Origin: Lacibacter sp. H407
GTDB taxonomy: Bacteria; Bacteroidota; Bacteroidia; Chitinophagales; Chitinophagaceae
DNA: 64,000 nucleotides
Assembly (NCBI RefSeq): GCF_037892605.1
Contig: NZ_JBBKTU010000001.1
Coordinates: forward strand, 124,001 to 188,000
Direction of reading: 5' to 3'
Of this stretch, positions 44,176-53,821 are shown piece after piece. The notes beneath the pieces are model-generated. The model saw only the letters and a program-made list of their open reading frames with translations. It had not been told where the DNA came from and did no database searches. Made by a program: the position numbers and the translations under genes. Position 1 is the stretch's first letter. The number at the start of each line of letters is the position of its first letter.

Positions 44176-44964
44176 ATGAGTATTTTTACCGGTTTTAAAG
44201 TAAGGGTTGTTGGTGACATAAATCCATTTAATAATCTTCTCTTCCCTTTCATTTTAAGTTTTTTTGGCCTCTTTTTTGCCTTGCAAGCCCAAACTTGTAA
44301 TCAAAAAAAGAATGATAGAAAAAAGGAGAGTCAATACCTGTCTTCTTTGAAATCAGATCTTACGCATGACATCTCCCGAATTGATAGCATTTTGCAACTG
44401 ATCTCTACTACCACATTAGGATTGGATACTGCACTTGAACAAATGCAAAAACCAATGGATAAAGCTTTAAACATTAAGCTTAACTACATATTGATAATGA
44501 AATATGATTGGTTTCCTCCCGTAGTAAATTTTAACGAAGGAACCATTACGCAATTAAAGTCGACAGGAGGGCTAACCTTAATAGACAATCCAGACTTATT
44601 GGATTCAATTGGAGTATATCAAATTGGACTAAACCTATGCCATAAAGATGCCAACATGGTTATAGATGCTTACAAAGAAACATTTTCTACTCAAAAATTT
44701 GTGTACAACTATAGAGACAGGCTTGCATTTCAAGATAATATTGGTGTTAGTAATAGTTACGAACTACAAAATTTTTCAAATGACACCTTGCTTGCTTATA
44801 TGGACAATAGAATAAAAATGGTGACTGATAACAAAGAAAAAATTATAGCCTGCTACAACGACTTCGCAGCATATAAAGCTTCATTAGAATTATACTACGA
44901 AACTATTCTTCGACAAAGAGAGATTACAATTAACCTAATTACATTTATATCGAAAAAAAAATAG
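44176..44964 (+). CDS. Single-pass membrane protein, unknown function
   Basis: A 262-residue protein with one membrane helix near the N-terminus (LLFPFILSFFGLFFALQA, about residues 21-38) followed by a charged linker and a helical domain (about 50-255). The layout (short cytosolic start, helix, then KKNDRKKESQYLSSLKSDLT) resembles DUF6090-type proteins of Bacteroidota, which I note only as a resemblance. Located in the AT-rich accessory stretch. Confidence 0.6.
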   Translation: MSIFTGFKVRVVGDINPFNNLLFPFILSFFGLFFALQAQTCNQKKNDRKKESQYLSSLKSDLTHDISRIDSILQLISTTTLGLDTALEQMQKPMDKALNIKLNYILIMKYDWFPPVVNFNEGTITQLKSTGGLTLIDNPDLLDSIGVYQIGLNLCHKDANMVIDAYKETFSTQKFVYNYRDRLAFQDNIGVSNSYELQNFSNDTLLAYMDNRIKMVTDNKEKIIACYNDFAAYKASLELYYETILRQREITINLITFISKKK

Positions 44965-45003
44965 CATACTCTATGTCTCCGTTCGGTGTCTCCACGAGAC
45001 AGA

Positions 45004-45040
45004 AGTATATTTAAATTTGTTCGTGAAGACACGAACCAAG
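45004..45040. repeat. Interspersed palindromic repeat, copy A
   Basis: Contains GTTCGTG-AAGA-CACGAAC (45019-45036), embedded in a 37-bp segment shared with 61051-61087 (AGTATnTTTAAAT then GTTCGTGAAGAC, then GAACCA). A second inverted pair GGCAGGG/CCCTGCC (45040-45046, 45079-45085) follows. Confidence 0.75.
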
Positions 45041-45184
45041 GCAGGGGTTTTAACTTCGGCTTTTATTTATAAATTTAGCCCTGCCTGCAGGCTGGTTCAG
45101 TTCCGGGCCGTTCCGCAGTTGGCACATTCCAAACTACAAAGCCTTAAACGTTGTCTGGACTGCCAGTTGACACATCTCACTAAC

Positions 45185-45769
45185 ATGAAAGTTTTAGGAT
45201 ATTCCATATCAGGACCAGACAATGATTCTTACATGAACCCTGACCAGTACGAGGTTAATATCTGTAATTGTTTGGACTTTGTAAAAAACAGGCAACTTCA
45301 TTTGAACCCCAATTTCAAACTTACCAAGAAGACTTATGATATTTCTTACACGTATGACTCTTACTTGATCGTATCAGAACGATTTATGCGGTTTTGTATT
45401 GAAAATAACTATGATGGCGTTTCCTTTTTTCCAATACCAACTTATGAGAAAAAATTTTTAATGCTGGTGGCTAATACTATTACATTCGACACTACCAGGC
45501 GAAAAACAAATTTTCTCGAGTTCAATTCAGTTTGCAATGAATATAACGAAGTTGTTGGAGCGACACCAGTTTGTTTATCAGACAACTCAATTCTGTCGGA
45601 CGGCTTTTACAGGACTGACATTGAATTTGGGCGAGGTTATGCAAAAGATGCAATCATTTTAGTTGGACTTGAAACAGGAGCAAAATTAAAAGCAGAGAAG
45701 TTTAAAGGTCTTTATCTTGAAAAAATATTAGACAAATATGAATGGGAAGGCAACAGCGACTTACATTAA
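45185..45769 (+). CDS. Unknown protein, possibly DUF1629/Imm43-like
   Basis: 194 residues from the ATG at 45185; the frame is open further upstream (to 45017) but that part runs through the palindromic repeat and is not coding-like. The centre reads YLIVSERFMRFCIENNYDGV followed by SFFPIP, which resembles the conserved stretch of DUF1629/immunity-43 proteins (SERF..F....n..F.P). No toxin gene is next to it. Assignment to an immunity family is tentative. Confidence 0.6.
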   Translation: MKVLGYSISGPDNDSYMNPDQYEVNICNCLDFVKNRQLHLNPNFKLTKKTYDISYTYDSYLIVSERFMRFCIENNYDGVSFFPIPTYEKKFLMLVANTITFDTTRRKTNFLEFNSVCNEYNEVVGATPVCLSDNSILSDGFYRTDIEFGRGYAKDAIILVGLETGAKLKAEKFKGLYLEKILDKYEWEGNSDLH

Positions 45770-45868
45770 ACAACCATGAACCGTAACATCAACCATTCAT
45801 CTTCTGAAACAATGGAAACAGAAATCAATCTTTACAAGTTAGCGTCAATAAATTTATTCTCTAAAACG

Positions 45869-47074
45869 TTACAACGCATCTAGCAGTTCCAATGCTTTTT
45901 TCCGAAACACTTCTGCTGAGGGTGCTGCGTTATTACCTGCTTTATAGTTGATTAAAAAGCGATTCATCTGCTGATAATATTTTTGATGCAGAAAGTACAA
46001 GGGCATTCGTTCGCCCTGCTCGTTAATGAGCGACATTTGTTTGGACTCGCCGTTGGTTTCGTATTCGTTGTTGTACATCTGCCAATGCAAAGCAAAGGGC
46101 AAATTAAGCTCCAGTGAAATCTTCATGATCTCTTTTGTTTCATTGTACTGCTTGGTAAACGATTCGGGCTTATTGCTGTTGGCATGATAACCGTATTCGC
46201 CGATATACACTCTGCGTGAAAAGGGCAGTCCTTCTTTTGGCTGCAGTTGTTTTTCAAGATAGTTGAAGATGCTGTTCAACTGTTCTTTCTTTTCGCTGTA
46301 AGTTCTGTTTTTAATGGCTTCGTAACTGCTGTACGATACCAGGTCCACATTTACATACGGCAATACACTGCTGGCAATGCAAGGCTCACCCTTCATGCCT
46401 TTCAGCACCAGATTAACTTCGATGTAGTGATAGAGCTGAACATTTTTTGCTGCAACTGCTTTCTTTGCATCATCAATTGCCTTTTGTCTTATCTGGAACC
46501 ACTTGGTCATATTTTGCAGGTGTTCCTGTGGTGGAGATGCAGTGCGGTTGTAATCGGAAAGCAAAAGCCAATCCCCTTCCCAGTTACCGATCAAAAATGT
46601 TTTCGCCGAATTGTTGTAGGTCTTCAGCAGGTAAGTAGCAAAATCAAACATCTCATCATACAAATGTTTCTCCTGCTCGGAGTCAATACCCTTCTTCCAA
46701 TTAATACCGGTGATGGTATGTACCCATATAAAAATGTATTTGAAATCCATGTCAACTACTTTCTTGTATTCCGGCGAAGCGTTGAATAACTCCAAGGTAG
46801 TAGACGGTTTTTGATCGATGGTTAATGCATAACTTTTCGGCGAGTTGGCACCCAACGAAATTTTTAAAATGTTTGATCCCATACCCCGCACATGCTTTGC
46901 CTGTTCCAAGAGTCTGGATTCGTTTGTAAACTGGTACTGACCCCCGATGGTATTGGTACCCAAAATAAAATTATATGGCTCCATCGGTTTGATGCTATCG
47001 TACGGAACAACTTTTTGTCCTTGTGCAACAGTAAACAGCAAAACGCAAACAGATAGTATAACAGACTTCTTCAT
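45869..47074 (-). CDS. Putative clan GH-A glycoside hydrolase, unassigned family (paralog of 58707-59939)
   Basis: 401 residues from the ATG at 47074; the longer frame (to 47110) would lose the signal peptide MKKSVILSVCVLLFTVAQG and overlap the GH2 gene. Clan GH-A hallmarks: acid/base candidate in FLIGNWEGDWLL (about E166) and nucleophile candidate in VYIGEYGYHANS (about E293), with LHWQMYNNEYE near the end. Strand-order and the conserved N-terminal EPYNFILGTNTIGGQYQF make a TIM barrel likely. I cannot match it to a numbered GH family. Last gene of the PUL, 4 bp after the GH2 gene; the first PUL gene after the sigma factor is its paralog. Confidence 0.75.
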   Translation of the reverse strand: MKKSVILSVCVLLFTVAQGQKVVPYDSIKPMEPYNFILGTNTIGGQYQFTNESRLLEQAKHVRGMGSNILKISLGANSPKSYALTIDQKPSTTLELFNASPEYKKVVDMDFKYIFIWVHTITGINWKKGIDSEQEKHLYDEMFDFATYLLKTYNNSAKTFLIGNWEGDWLLLSDYNRTASPPQEHLQNMTKWFQIRQKAIDDAKKAVAAKNVQLYHYIEVNLVLKGMKGEPCIASSVLPYVNVDLVSYSSYEAIKNRTYSEKKEQLNSIFNYLEKQLQPKEGLPFSRRVYIGEYGYHANSNKPESFTKQYNETKEIMKISLELNLPFALHWQMYNNEYETNGESKQMSLINEQGERMPLYFLHQKYYQQMNRFLINYKAGNNAAPSAEVFRKKALELLDAL

Positions 47075-47078
47075 GTAA

Positions 47079-49943
47079 TTAGTTTTTGATGGATACGACT
47101 CCAGTGACATTATAACCGGCTACCTTTATTTTTTCAATTGCTTTATCAGCTGCAGTTTCAAGTAAGATTATTTTCTTTTCGCCGGGGAGTAATGTAAAAT
47201 ATCCGTCGCTGAAATAAGCAGGCAGTACAATTTGTGCTGCGTTATCCAATGCATCTAACTTGATACCAATAGCCGGATGTTTGGTTTTATTTTCCAATTC
47301 AATTTTGATCTGATTGTTTGCAAGACGTACTGCTTTCGAAGAAAGGGTTACAACAGGCAACTGGTTGAATGCTTTAAAATGACCTGTTGCAGTATTGGCT
47401 TTCCAGTATTCATTGGCAGCCAGCACATTTCCTTTTTTATCTTTTATGGAAAGACGTACCAAATAATTAGCAGGTAAGCTTGCTTCATCCAATGTAGCTG
47501 TAAACACATCGGCTTTTGTATTTGCTGCAACATCAACCGGAGCAGTTTTATTTTGCAATAGTTTTCCATCCATCGTGTATACCTGCAGTACAGCCATTGC
47601 GTCCTTCATGTTGTTTAACGAAGTATTCACGGCTATCACCTGGTTATTGTGCAGGTTCAGTTGAATATGCAATGGTTCGCAACCTTTCTTCGAACCGTAA
47701 AACGAACCATGTGTTTGAAAATCCCATGAATAGGTTTGCCAGATCATGCTCGGCCATGCAGGATGACTCATCCACAATAACACACCACTGCTGTTGTTCC
47801 ATAATTTATTATTCCAAGCTTCAAAGATGGCCCTGTGACTGTCATAATTGATGAGTTGAATCTTGCGGTTAAAATCATCAAGACTGTTCGAAACTCCATA
47901 CAAACTGTCTGCTGTATGCAGATAACCTTCGAGGTTTTGATTATTGGTGTGCAGATCATGGTAATGCCATGCATCATTGATGGGCCACTGATCTTCCGGT
48001 GCTATAAACTTTCTGATCGTGCTGGCTTCAGGAACAGAGAATGTACCGATCTCTGTTGTAAAACCATCGCCTTGTTTGGTGAAATAATCTTTGTTGTTGA
48101 CGAAGAAATGCCAGGGACCGCTCTGCCGCAGATTGATTTCTCTTGAATTGCCGATGTAATGCCGTGTGCCATCTTCTTTTGCCACTTGTGTTGCCAAATC
48201 GTTTTCAATACCTGCCGGTGCATAGCCTTCGTTTCTCGGGCACCAGATAGCAATGGATGGATGATTTCGGTAACGTTTAATCATGTCTAAACTGTTATCC
48301 AAAAACAATTGATCATCGCTTGGATTGAGGTTGAAGCCTTCGGTACTCAGCCAGAAATCATTCCACACCAACATACCGTATTCATCTGCCAGATCAAAAA
48401 ATACTGGTTCTGTACTTTCACCTGTCCAGTTGCGAATCATGTTGAAGTTTGCTTCACGATGCAAACGAAAGGCAGGTTCCAGGTTTTCACGGCTTACTTT
48501 TTTCATGGCATCATCAATACCCCAGTTGCCACCTTTACAATACACGGCAACACCATTCACTTTAATCACCAAAAAAGGATTGTCGTTGTTTGGTATTACT
48601 TCTATTTTCTCCAACGGAAATTCCGGACGTAGTGTTGGTATAAATATTTTGTCTTTGAATGCACGTCGTTTTGTAAAATCAATGATTGGTTTATCAATTC
48701 TACTATCAGTTGGACTATATGCAAAACGAACTGCTTGTTTCTCTTCTGTATCCGCCATCATTTCGTAAGCATATTCTCTGATGCCGAAACGAAATTGTTT
48801 GATTTCTTCAACACCTTTCGCATCCGTTACTTTGATGCTAGCGTTGTACAAATTCGGTAAGCCATAACCATTGGGCCACCACAAGCGTGGATTTTTTACG
48901 ATGAGTTGCGCCGCATCAGCAGGCGTAAATGCAACAGGCAATATTTGTCCCGGTGCCAGCTTTACTTTTTTAGAAACGGCTACTCCTTCAAACGAAAAAT
49001 GAATCGTTGCTTCCTGTGTTGTTGCGCTGTTGTTGATAACTGTTGTACGCAATGTTACAGATGCACTGGTTGTATCAGGCAACGGCAAATCAGTAACTAC
49101 CTGCGGATCAGAAGATGTGACAGTACCGGTGAAAGAAAGTTGTACATCCTGCCAGATACCCATGTTGCGATCCCTGATGCCGGGTATCCAATCCCAGCCT
49201 TCTGTTGCAAAAAACGTGGGACCATCCAATGTATGTACACCACCATTTTTCCCCATGCCCGACAATGCAGATTGTTCATCGGGTATGCCGGGATTATGTG
49301 GCGGCATTATTTGCACCAGCAATACATTGCGTCCGTTTGTTTTTAAATGATCTGTTACATTAAACTTACCACGTATGAATGCAGCTTTGATATCACCAAG
49401 ATATTTACCATTCAACCAAACACGTGCTTTGTAGTTGATGCCGTTGAACCAAAGCCAGGCTAATTTTCCATTTTCATTTTTTGGTGTTTCAAATGTTGTA
49501 CGGTACCACCATTCTTTCCTGCACAAAGAATCGGTGATGGCCATGTTGTTCAAACCAAAATAAGGATCGGGAAATTTTCCTGCTGCAACCAATGAGGTTA
49601 ACACCGTACCCGGAACCACTGCATCGTACCAGCCTTTTGTATTGATGGCTTCCGTAAACACAGAAGCAGTACCCAACAAATTCGTGAGATCATCGGTCAA
49701 TTCCCATCCGCTGGTAAGCGTATAACTTGCATTTCCCAGTGCTGTTGCTTCACCAGCTTTTCCCGATCTTGGTTTTTCAACTGCCGTTTGAAACGGCGCT
49801 TTTCCTTTTGGTAAGGTTGCTGCCGGTTGTTTTTTTGTTAATCCAAAATTGGGTTGCTTCTGAGCGAATACAACGCTCTTACAAAGCAGCAGCATACCAA
49901 CAAAAACAGCTAACCCGATTTTAGTATGTACAGAATATTTCAT
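47079..49943 (-). CDS. Secreted glycoside hydrolase family 2 protein (exo-beta-glucosaminidase/mannosidase-like)
   Basis: A 954-residue exported enzyme (signal peptide about 1-28). Order: jelly-roll sugar-binding domain (about 75-270, WYDAVVPGTVLTSLVAAG, EWWYRTTF), immunoglobulin-like GH2 domain (about 280-395), TIM barrel (about 440-760) and C-terminal beta domains. The acid/base is in IWCPRNEGYAP (about E570) and the probable nucleophile in FTTEIGTFSVPE (about E631). The layout is that of exo-beta-D-glucosaminidase/beta-mannosidase-type GH2 proteins rather than LacZ. With the adjacent sulfatase it suggests a sulfated hexosamine- or mannose-containing glycan, which is inference. Confidence 0.88.
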   Translation of the reverse strand: MKYSVHTKIGLAVFVGMLLLCKSVVFAQKQPNFGLTKKQPAATLPKGKAPFQTAVEKPRSGKAGEATALGNASYTLTSGWELTDDLTNLLGTASVFTEAINTKGWYDAVVPGTVLTSLVAAGKFPDPYFGLNNMAITDSLCRKEWWYRTTFETPKNENGKLAWLWFNGINYKARVWLNGKYLGDIKAAFIRGKFNVTDHLKTNGRNVLLVQIMPPHNPGIPDEQSALSGMGKNGGVHTLDGPTFFATEGWDWIPGIRDRNMGIWQDVQLSFTGTVTSSDPQVVTDLPLPDTTSASVTLRTTVINNSATTQEATIHFSFEGVAVSKKVKLAPGQILPVAFTPADAAQLIVKNPRLWWPNGYGLPNLYNASIKVTDAKGVEEIKQFRFGIREYAYEMMADTEEKQAVRFAYSPTDSRIDKPIIDFTKRRAFKDKIFIPTLRPEFPLEKIEVIPNNDNPFLVIKVNGVAVYCKGGNWGIDDAMKKVSRENLEPAFRLHREANFNMIRNWTGESTEPVFFDLADEYGMLVWNDFWLSTEGFNLNPSDDQLFLDNSLDMIKRYRNHPSIAIWCPRNEGYAPAGIENDLATQVAKEDGTRHYIGNSREINLRQSGPWHFFVNNKDYFTKQGDGFTTEIGTFSVPEASTIRKFIAPEDQWPINDAWHYHDLHTNNQNLEGYLHTADSLYGVSNSLDDFNRKIQLINYDSHRAIFEAWNNKLWNNSSGVLLWMSHPAWPSMIWQTYSWDFQTHGSFYGSKKGCEPLHIQLNLHNNQVIAVNTSLNNMKDAMAVLQVYTMDGKLLQNKTAPVDVAANTKADVFTATLDEASLPANYLVRLSIKDKKGNVLAANEYWKANTATGHFKAFNQLPVVTLSSKAVRLANNQIKIELENKTKHPAIGIKLDALDNAAQIVLPAYFSDGYFTLLPGEKKIILLETAADKAIEKIKVAGYNVTGVVSIKN

Positions 49944-50173
49944 GAAAAAATGAATAGTTCGATGTGTTACAGAATTATCAGCTGATTACAATGTCAGATA
50001 GTTGCTATACAACTACCGGATGAATAAATCCTTTGCATCATCCCATTGCAAAAAAGATTACTCCTGCATAACAGCGAATACGATTGATAAAGCATCAATG
50101 ATTGTATATTTAATAACAAAGTATATGAGCGTCTATATAAAATACTGTTCTTAATTTCTTATTGGCGATCTGT

Positions 50174-50193
50174 GGCCGGTGTCTCCACCGACC
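50174..50193. repeat. Intergenic palindrome between sulfatase and GH2 genes
   Basis: GGCCGGTG-TCTC-CACCGACC (one mismatch in an 8-bp stem). The core GTG-TCTC-CAC matches the reverse complement of the loop in the GTTCGTG-AAGA-CACGAAC repeats elsewhere in the window. The gap 49944-50273 holds no gene. Confidence 0.7.
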
Positions 50194-50273
50194 ACTGCGG
50201 ACCGCCGCCGTTGCTATCAATCGCTACCGACTGCTTGCCAGAAGATTCGACGTTTTATTTTTTAAACATGCTT

Positions 50274-51836
50274 TTAATACAATCCCTTGCTACCGTAATC
50301 GCCTCTCTTTTCATTGATTGGTTTTAGCGGAATTTGTAAGCCACCGGTTTCCTGGAGCCAACTCCATAATTCTTTGCGCATACGACCAATTTCATTTTGC
50401 CATGCCGGATGACGATAGAGATTTTTCTTTTCTTCGGGATCCGTACTTAAATCATAAAATTCAGATACATCCCAAAGACCGGGATAGAAAATAAATTTGT
50501 GTGCACCTTCTCTTACACCCAACGTAGTAGGTGTTTGAGGATAAGAGAACTCCCAATAGTATTCGTAAAAGGCTTTGTTGCGCCAGTTCACTGTTTTATC
50601 CTGCAGCAGCGGCAAGAACGATTGTCCCTGCATATTGGCGGGTTTTGTTACACCTGCAACTTCGAGTACAGTTGGAGCAATATCAATTCCCTGAATGATT
50701 TGGTCGAGTGGTTTACCATTGTGCGACATACCAGGTGCATACACCAGTAAAGGCACTTTCTGGCTTTCTTCGTACATATTGCGTTTGTCGATGAGTCCGT
50801 GTTCACCCATGAGGAAACCATTATCGCCCATGTAAATGATCATGGTATTATCAGCAATACCTAATTCTTCTACTGTTTTTCTAATGCTCGTTACACTCTC
50901 ATCAATGGCCAATAATGTTTCGCAATAGCGGTAATAAAAATCATCGAACTGTACACGACCATCGTACATAAAATCTACACCATGCCAGCTGTTACGCTGT
51001 GCCCACACCCATTGCGGAATATCTTTTACATTGTAATTGGTATCATTCTTCACCATCGCCGCAATCGGACTTTTACACACATCACCATGCAGTTTGCTAT
51101 TTTCTGTTGCTGTTAAGTTGATGGTAGAAGGATAATTGATGGGCTTGCCATGATACTTGTTGCGATGACGTGGTGCAGGCATAAATTCATCGTGTACACC
51201 TTTGTGCGATACATACATGAAGAAGGGTTTATTCTTCGGTTGCTGACGCATCCATGTTGCAGCATGTTCGGTTAACAGATCGGTGATGTATGCACTGTCT
51301 TTGTATTGCACACGTTGTCCATTAATATTCAGCAACGGATTGTAATACACACCCTGCCCTCTGAAACTTTCCCAATGGTTGAATCCTTTTTGCGGATCAT
51401 CACCTGCATGACCCATATGCCATTTGCCGAAAAATGCAGTACGGTAGCCAACTTTCTGCAGGTACTCCGGAAAGAAATTTAAATTATCAGGCAATGGTGA
51501 AAAATTATCAACCACTTTATGTGTGTGTGCATATTGCCCTGTAAGAATGGATGCTCTTGAAGGAGAACAAAGTGCTGTTGTTACTGTAGCATTACGCACC
51601 CACACTCCTTCCTTTGCCATTCGATCCATCGCCGGTGTTTCCAGCCACGGAACTTTACCGGTGAACCCCATAAAATCGAACCTGTGATCATCGGTTAAAA
51701 TGAAAATCACATTCATGGGTTTGGGCGGATTCGTTTTCTGCTTATGATCAAACCCAAACACAATTGTAACTGCCATGCAAAACACAGCAATTAATATTGC
51801 TTTACGACCGCCGTTTTTTTTCTTCTGTCGTTGCAT
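50274..51836 (-). CDS. Secreted sulfatase (S1 family, Cys-type formylglycine site)
   Basis: A 520-residue sulfatase with an N-terminal membrane/signal segment (AILIAVFCMAVTIVFGF). Active site: TDDHRFDFMG (metal ligands Asp49/50) and ALCSPSRASILTG, where Cys90 is the residue oxidised to formylglycine by a maturase (not in this window). Further ligands are in YMGDNGFLMGEHG. The layout resembles N-acetylglucosamine-6-sulfatase-type members, but the subfamily is not certain. It belongs to the PUL: after SusD and before GH2 on the same strand. Confidence 0.92.
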   Translation of the reverse strand: MQRQKKKNGGRKAILIAVFCMAVTIVFGFDHKQKTNPPKPMNVIFILTDDHRFDFMGFTGKVPWLETPAMDRMAKEGVWVRNATVTTALCSPSRASILTGQYAHTHKVVDNFSPLPDNLNFFPEYLQKVGYRTAFFGKWHMGHAGDDPQKGFNHWESFRGQGVYYNPLLNINGQRVQYKDSAYITDLLTEHAATWMRQQPKNKPFFMYVSHKGVHDEFMPAPRHRNKYHGKPINYPSTINLTATENSKLHGDVCKSPIAAMVKNDTNYNVKDIPQWVWAQRNSWHGVDFMYDGRVQFDDFYYRYCETLLAIDESVTSIRKTVEELGIADNTMIIYMGDNGFLMGEHGLIDKRNMYEESQKVPLLVYAPGMSHNGKPLDQIIQGIDIAPTVLEVAGVTKPANMQGQSFLPLLQDKTVNWRNKAFYEYYWEFSYPQTPTTLGVREGAHKFIFYPGLWDVSEFYDLSTDPEEKKNLYRHPAWQNEIGRMRKELWSWLQETGGLQIPLKPINEKRGDYGSKGLY

Positions 51837-51908
51837 ACTATCTTTTTTTCAGAAGCCTTCACAACTGAATTTCTTTTTCAGAACGAAGGCTTCATTACAA
51901 ATTCATGT

Positions 51909-51952
51909 ATCAATAAAGGCACTTGAACAACTATTCAAGCACCTTTATTGAT
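51909..51952 (-). promoter_or_regulatory. Intercistronic stem-loop between susD and sulfatase genes
   Basis: A 19-bp stem (ATCAATAAAGGCACTTGAA at 51909-51927 against 51934-51952, with two positions that become wobble pairs) and a 6-nt loop. On the minus strand no T-run follows, so it is less a terminator than an RNA-stabilising or attenuating hairpin, as often seen after susCD pairs. Confidence 0.65.
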
Positions 51953-52032
51953 CATTATCAGGTAAACTTTACGATGATGATTCTCCCGTTGCGGAGGAGT
52001 TATTTCAAATGATACAACCTCCTTTAAAAACA

Positions 52033-53811
52033 TCAGTATCCTTGGTTCTCAACCAAACTGGGATTATCAGCAATTCTGTCGATACCCAATGGTAAATAGT
52101 AATGACGGGGTTGGAATACCCTTGCTGTACCCTCTGCATTTTTTAATGTGATGATGTATTTTTTTGCTTCGAAATCGTACACATAGTTTAAACCTTGTAA
52201 ACGTTTTCCGTTCAACACCTGTTCTGCAATGCGCCATCTGCGTAAGTCCCAATACCTGTGTTCTTCAAAGGCCAATTCCACTTGTCTTTCCTGGCGGATA
52301 TTGTCTTCGGTTAAGGTGGTACGTACCGGCATTTTCGCTCTTGTTCTTATTAAGTTAACAGCATTAAGCGCCTCTGCATTTTTATTAAGATAAAAAGCAG
52401 CCTCTGCATAGTTGAGCAGAATTTCGCCAAGCCTGAATACAATGTAATCGGTGCTGGATTGTCCGCTTGCAGCAGGCGTAAGTGCTTCATCGCAACGCTT
52501 ACGGACATGCACACCTGTTTTTTGTGTATTGCGGTTGGGTGCTTTCGCATAAAAACCATCAGGGAATTGAGCTGATACAGAATTCGGAATCAGGAAGGTT
52601 TCGCTGGAGCTTGTAACCACCTGGCCGCTTGCATTTCTATACCTGGTACTGGAATGAAAAAACACTTTCTTGCCTTGCCAGATACATTCGGGATAAAAGG
52701 TAGAAGCTCTGAAGCGGGGATCACGCTTTCCAAACAATGAATCGATATCATGTAACCTGTTGTTTGTAAGCAATGTTCTGTTCATCACGCCGGATCTTCC
52801 ATCCTGGTAATCGAACAGATCCATAAATTCGAGAAACACATTAAAGTTCGAGTTCCAGCCCGATGTAAAACCTGCCGGTGTACACAACGCATCCCATGAG
52901 TGTCCTTTGTTAAGTGTTGCATCCCATTTAACGCCAAAGATTATTTCGGGGTTATTATTTTCATCTGTAAACAACTGCGTAAAGTTTTTAACGGGATCAG
53001 AAGGAACCTTGTTGTACAAACTAAATGCAGGATTATCCATGATTGCTTTTGAAGCATCCATTGCAGCCGTAAAATATTTATCTGCTTCACTGGCCGGAAT
53101 ACCTACAACACCGTTCAAATCTACTGTACCGAATTTTGCGATACTTCCTGCGTAAAGCATCGCTCTGCTTTTGAGTGCAAGTGCAGCAAATTTCGTGGGT
53201 CTGCCATAATCATTGCCGGCATACGAAGCCGGTAATAATGCGGCGATCTCGTCCATTTCTTTTCCAATAAAATCATACACCTCTGCTTCTTTGTTGCGCA
53301 CAGGAAATAATTCTGATTCGGGATCGGTTAACTGTTGAACTTTCGTAATAATGGGAACTCCACCAAAACGTTTCACCATTTGATGATAAATAAAACCACG
53401 CAGAAAACGTGCTTCACTTATTTTCTGGTCTTTATACGTTTGCTCAAATGATGAACCATTTACACCATCAATGAATTCATTGATTTGTCTGATAGCGGTG
53501 TACGCCCAATAGTCGAGCAACCCAGCTCCTGTATTATCATAAATCTTAATCGAAGCAATGTAAGGATCCTGCCAATCACCAAACGCTCTGCATTCGCCGC
53601 CAGGCCCTGCTAACAATCCCATTCTGAAATTTTCCTGGTTGCCCAGTTCCTGGAATTTAGTACGGTCGTATAAACTAAGCAGGTTGGCTTCTATCAGATT
53701 TTTATCTGTAAAAACTGCTGTTTCAGCAATCATATCGAGCGGTTGTATATCCAACACTTTGGTACAACCGATCATTCCTGTTATAATGAAAGCAATGATT
53801 ATATTTCTCAT
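52033..53811 (-). CDS. SusD-like outer-membrane glycan-binding lipoprotein
   Basis: A 592-residue RagB/SusD lipoprotein (MRNIIIAFIITGMIGC, lipobox MIGC). TPR-like N-terminal half (YWAYTAIRQINEFIDGV, ARFLRGFIYHQMVKRFGG) and the typical C-terminal segment with ILLNYAEAAFYLNKNAEALN, IRTRAKMP and ERQVELAFEEHRYWDLRRW. It caps the SusC transporter and presents glycan to it. Placed 10 bp after susC on the same strand. Confidence 0.96.
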   Translation of the reverse strand: MRNIIIAFIITGMIGCTKVLDIQPLDMIAETAVFTDKNLIEANLLSLYDRTKFQELGNQENFRMGLLAGPGGECRAFGDWQDPYIASIKIYDNTGAGLLDYWAYTAIRQINEFIDGVNGSSFEQTYKDQKISEARFLRGFIYHQMVKRFGGVPIITKVQQLTDPESELFPVRNKEAEVYDFIGKEMDEIAALLPASYAGNDYGRPTKFAALALKSRAMLYAGSIAKFGTVDLNGVVGIPASEADKYFTAAMDASKAIMDNPAFSLYNKVPSDPVKNFTQLFTDENNNPEIIFGVKWDATLNKGHSWDALCTPAGFTSGWNSNFNVFLEFMDLFDYQDGRSGVMNRTLLTNNRLHDIDSLFGKRDPRFRASTFYPECIWQGKKVFFHSSTRYRNASGQVVTSSSETFLIPNSVSAQFPDGFYAKAPNRNTQKTGVHVRKRCDEALTPAASGQSSTDYIVFRLGEILLNYAEAAFYLNKNAEALNAVNLIRTRAKMPVRTTLTEDNIRQERQVELAFEEHRYWDLRRWRIAEQVLNGKRLQGLNYVYDFEAKKYIITLKNAEGTARVFQPRHYYLPLGIDRIADNPSLVENQGY

Positions 53812-53821
53812 AAACCTTTAT

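Noticed and set aside
45017-45184. 56-codon upstream extension of the gene at 45185-45769
   Set aside because: It runs through a palindromic interspersed repeat and has low coding character; the ATG at 45185 starts the folded-looking part.
48325-48768. Long antisense frame (147 codons) inside the GH2 gene
   Set aside because: Mirror frame of a strongly supported gene, no family motif, no start signal; same holds for the other long antisense frames in the GH127, aldehyde dehydrogenase and sulfatase genes.
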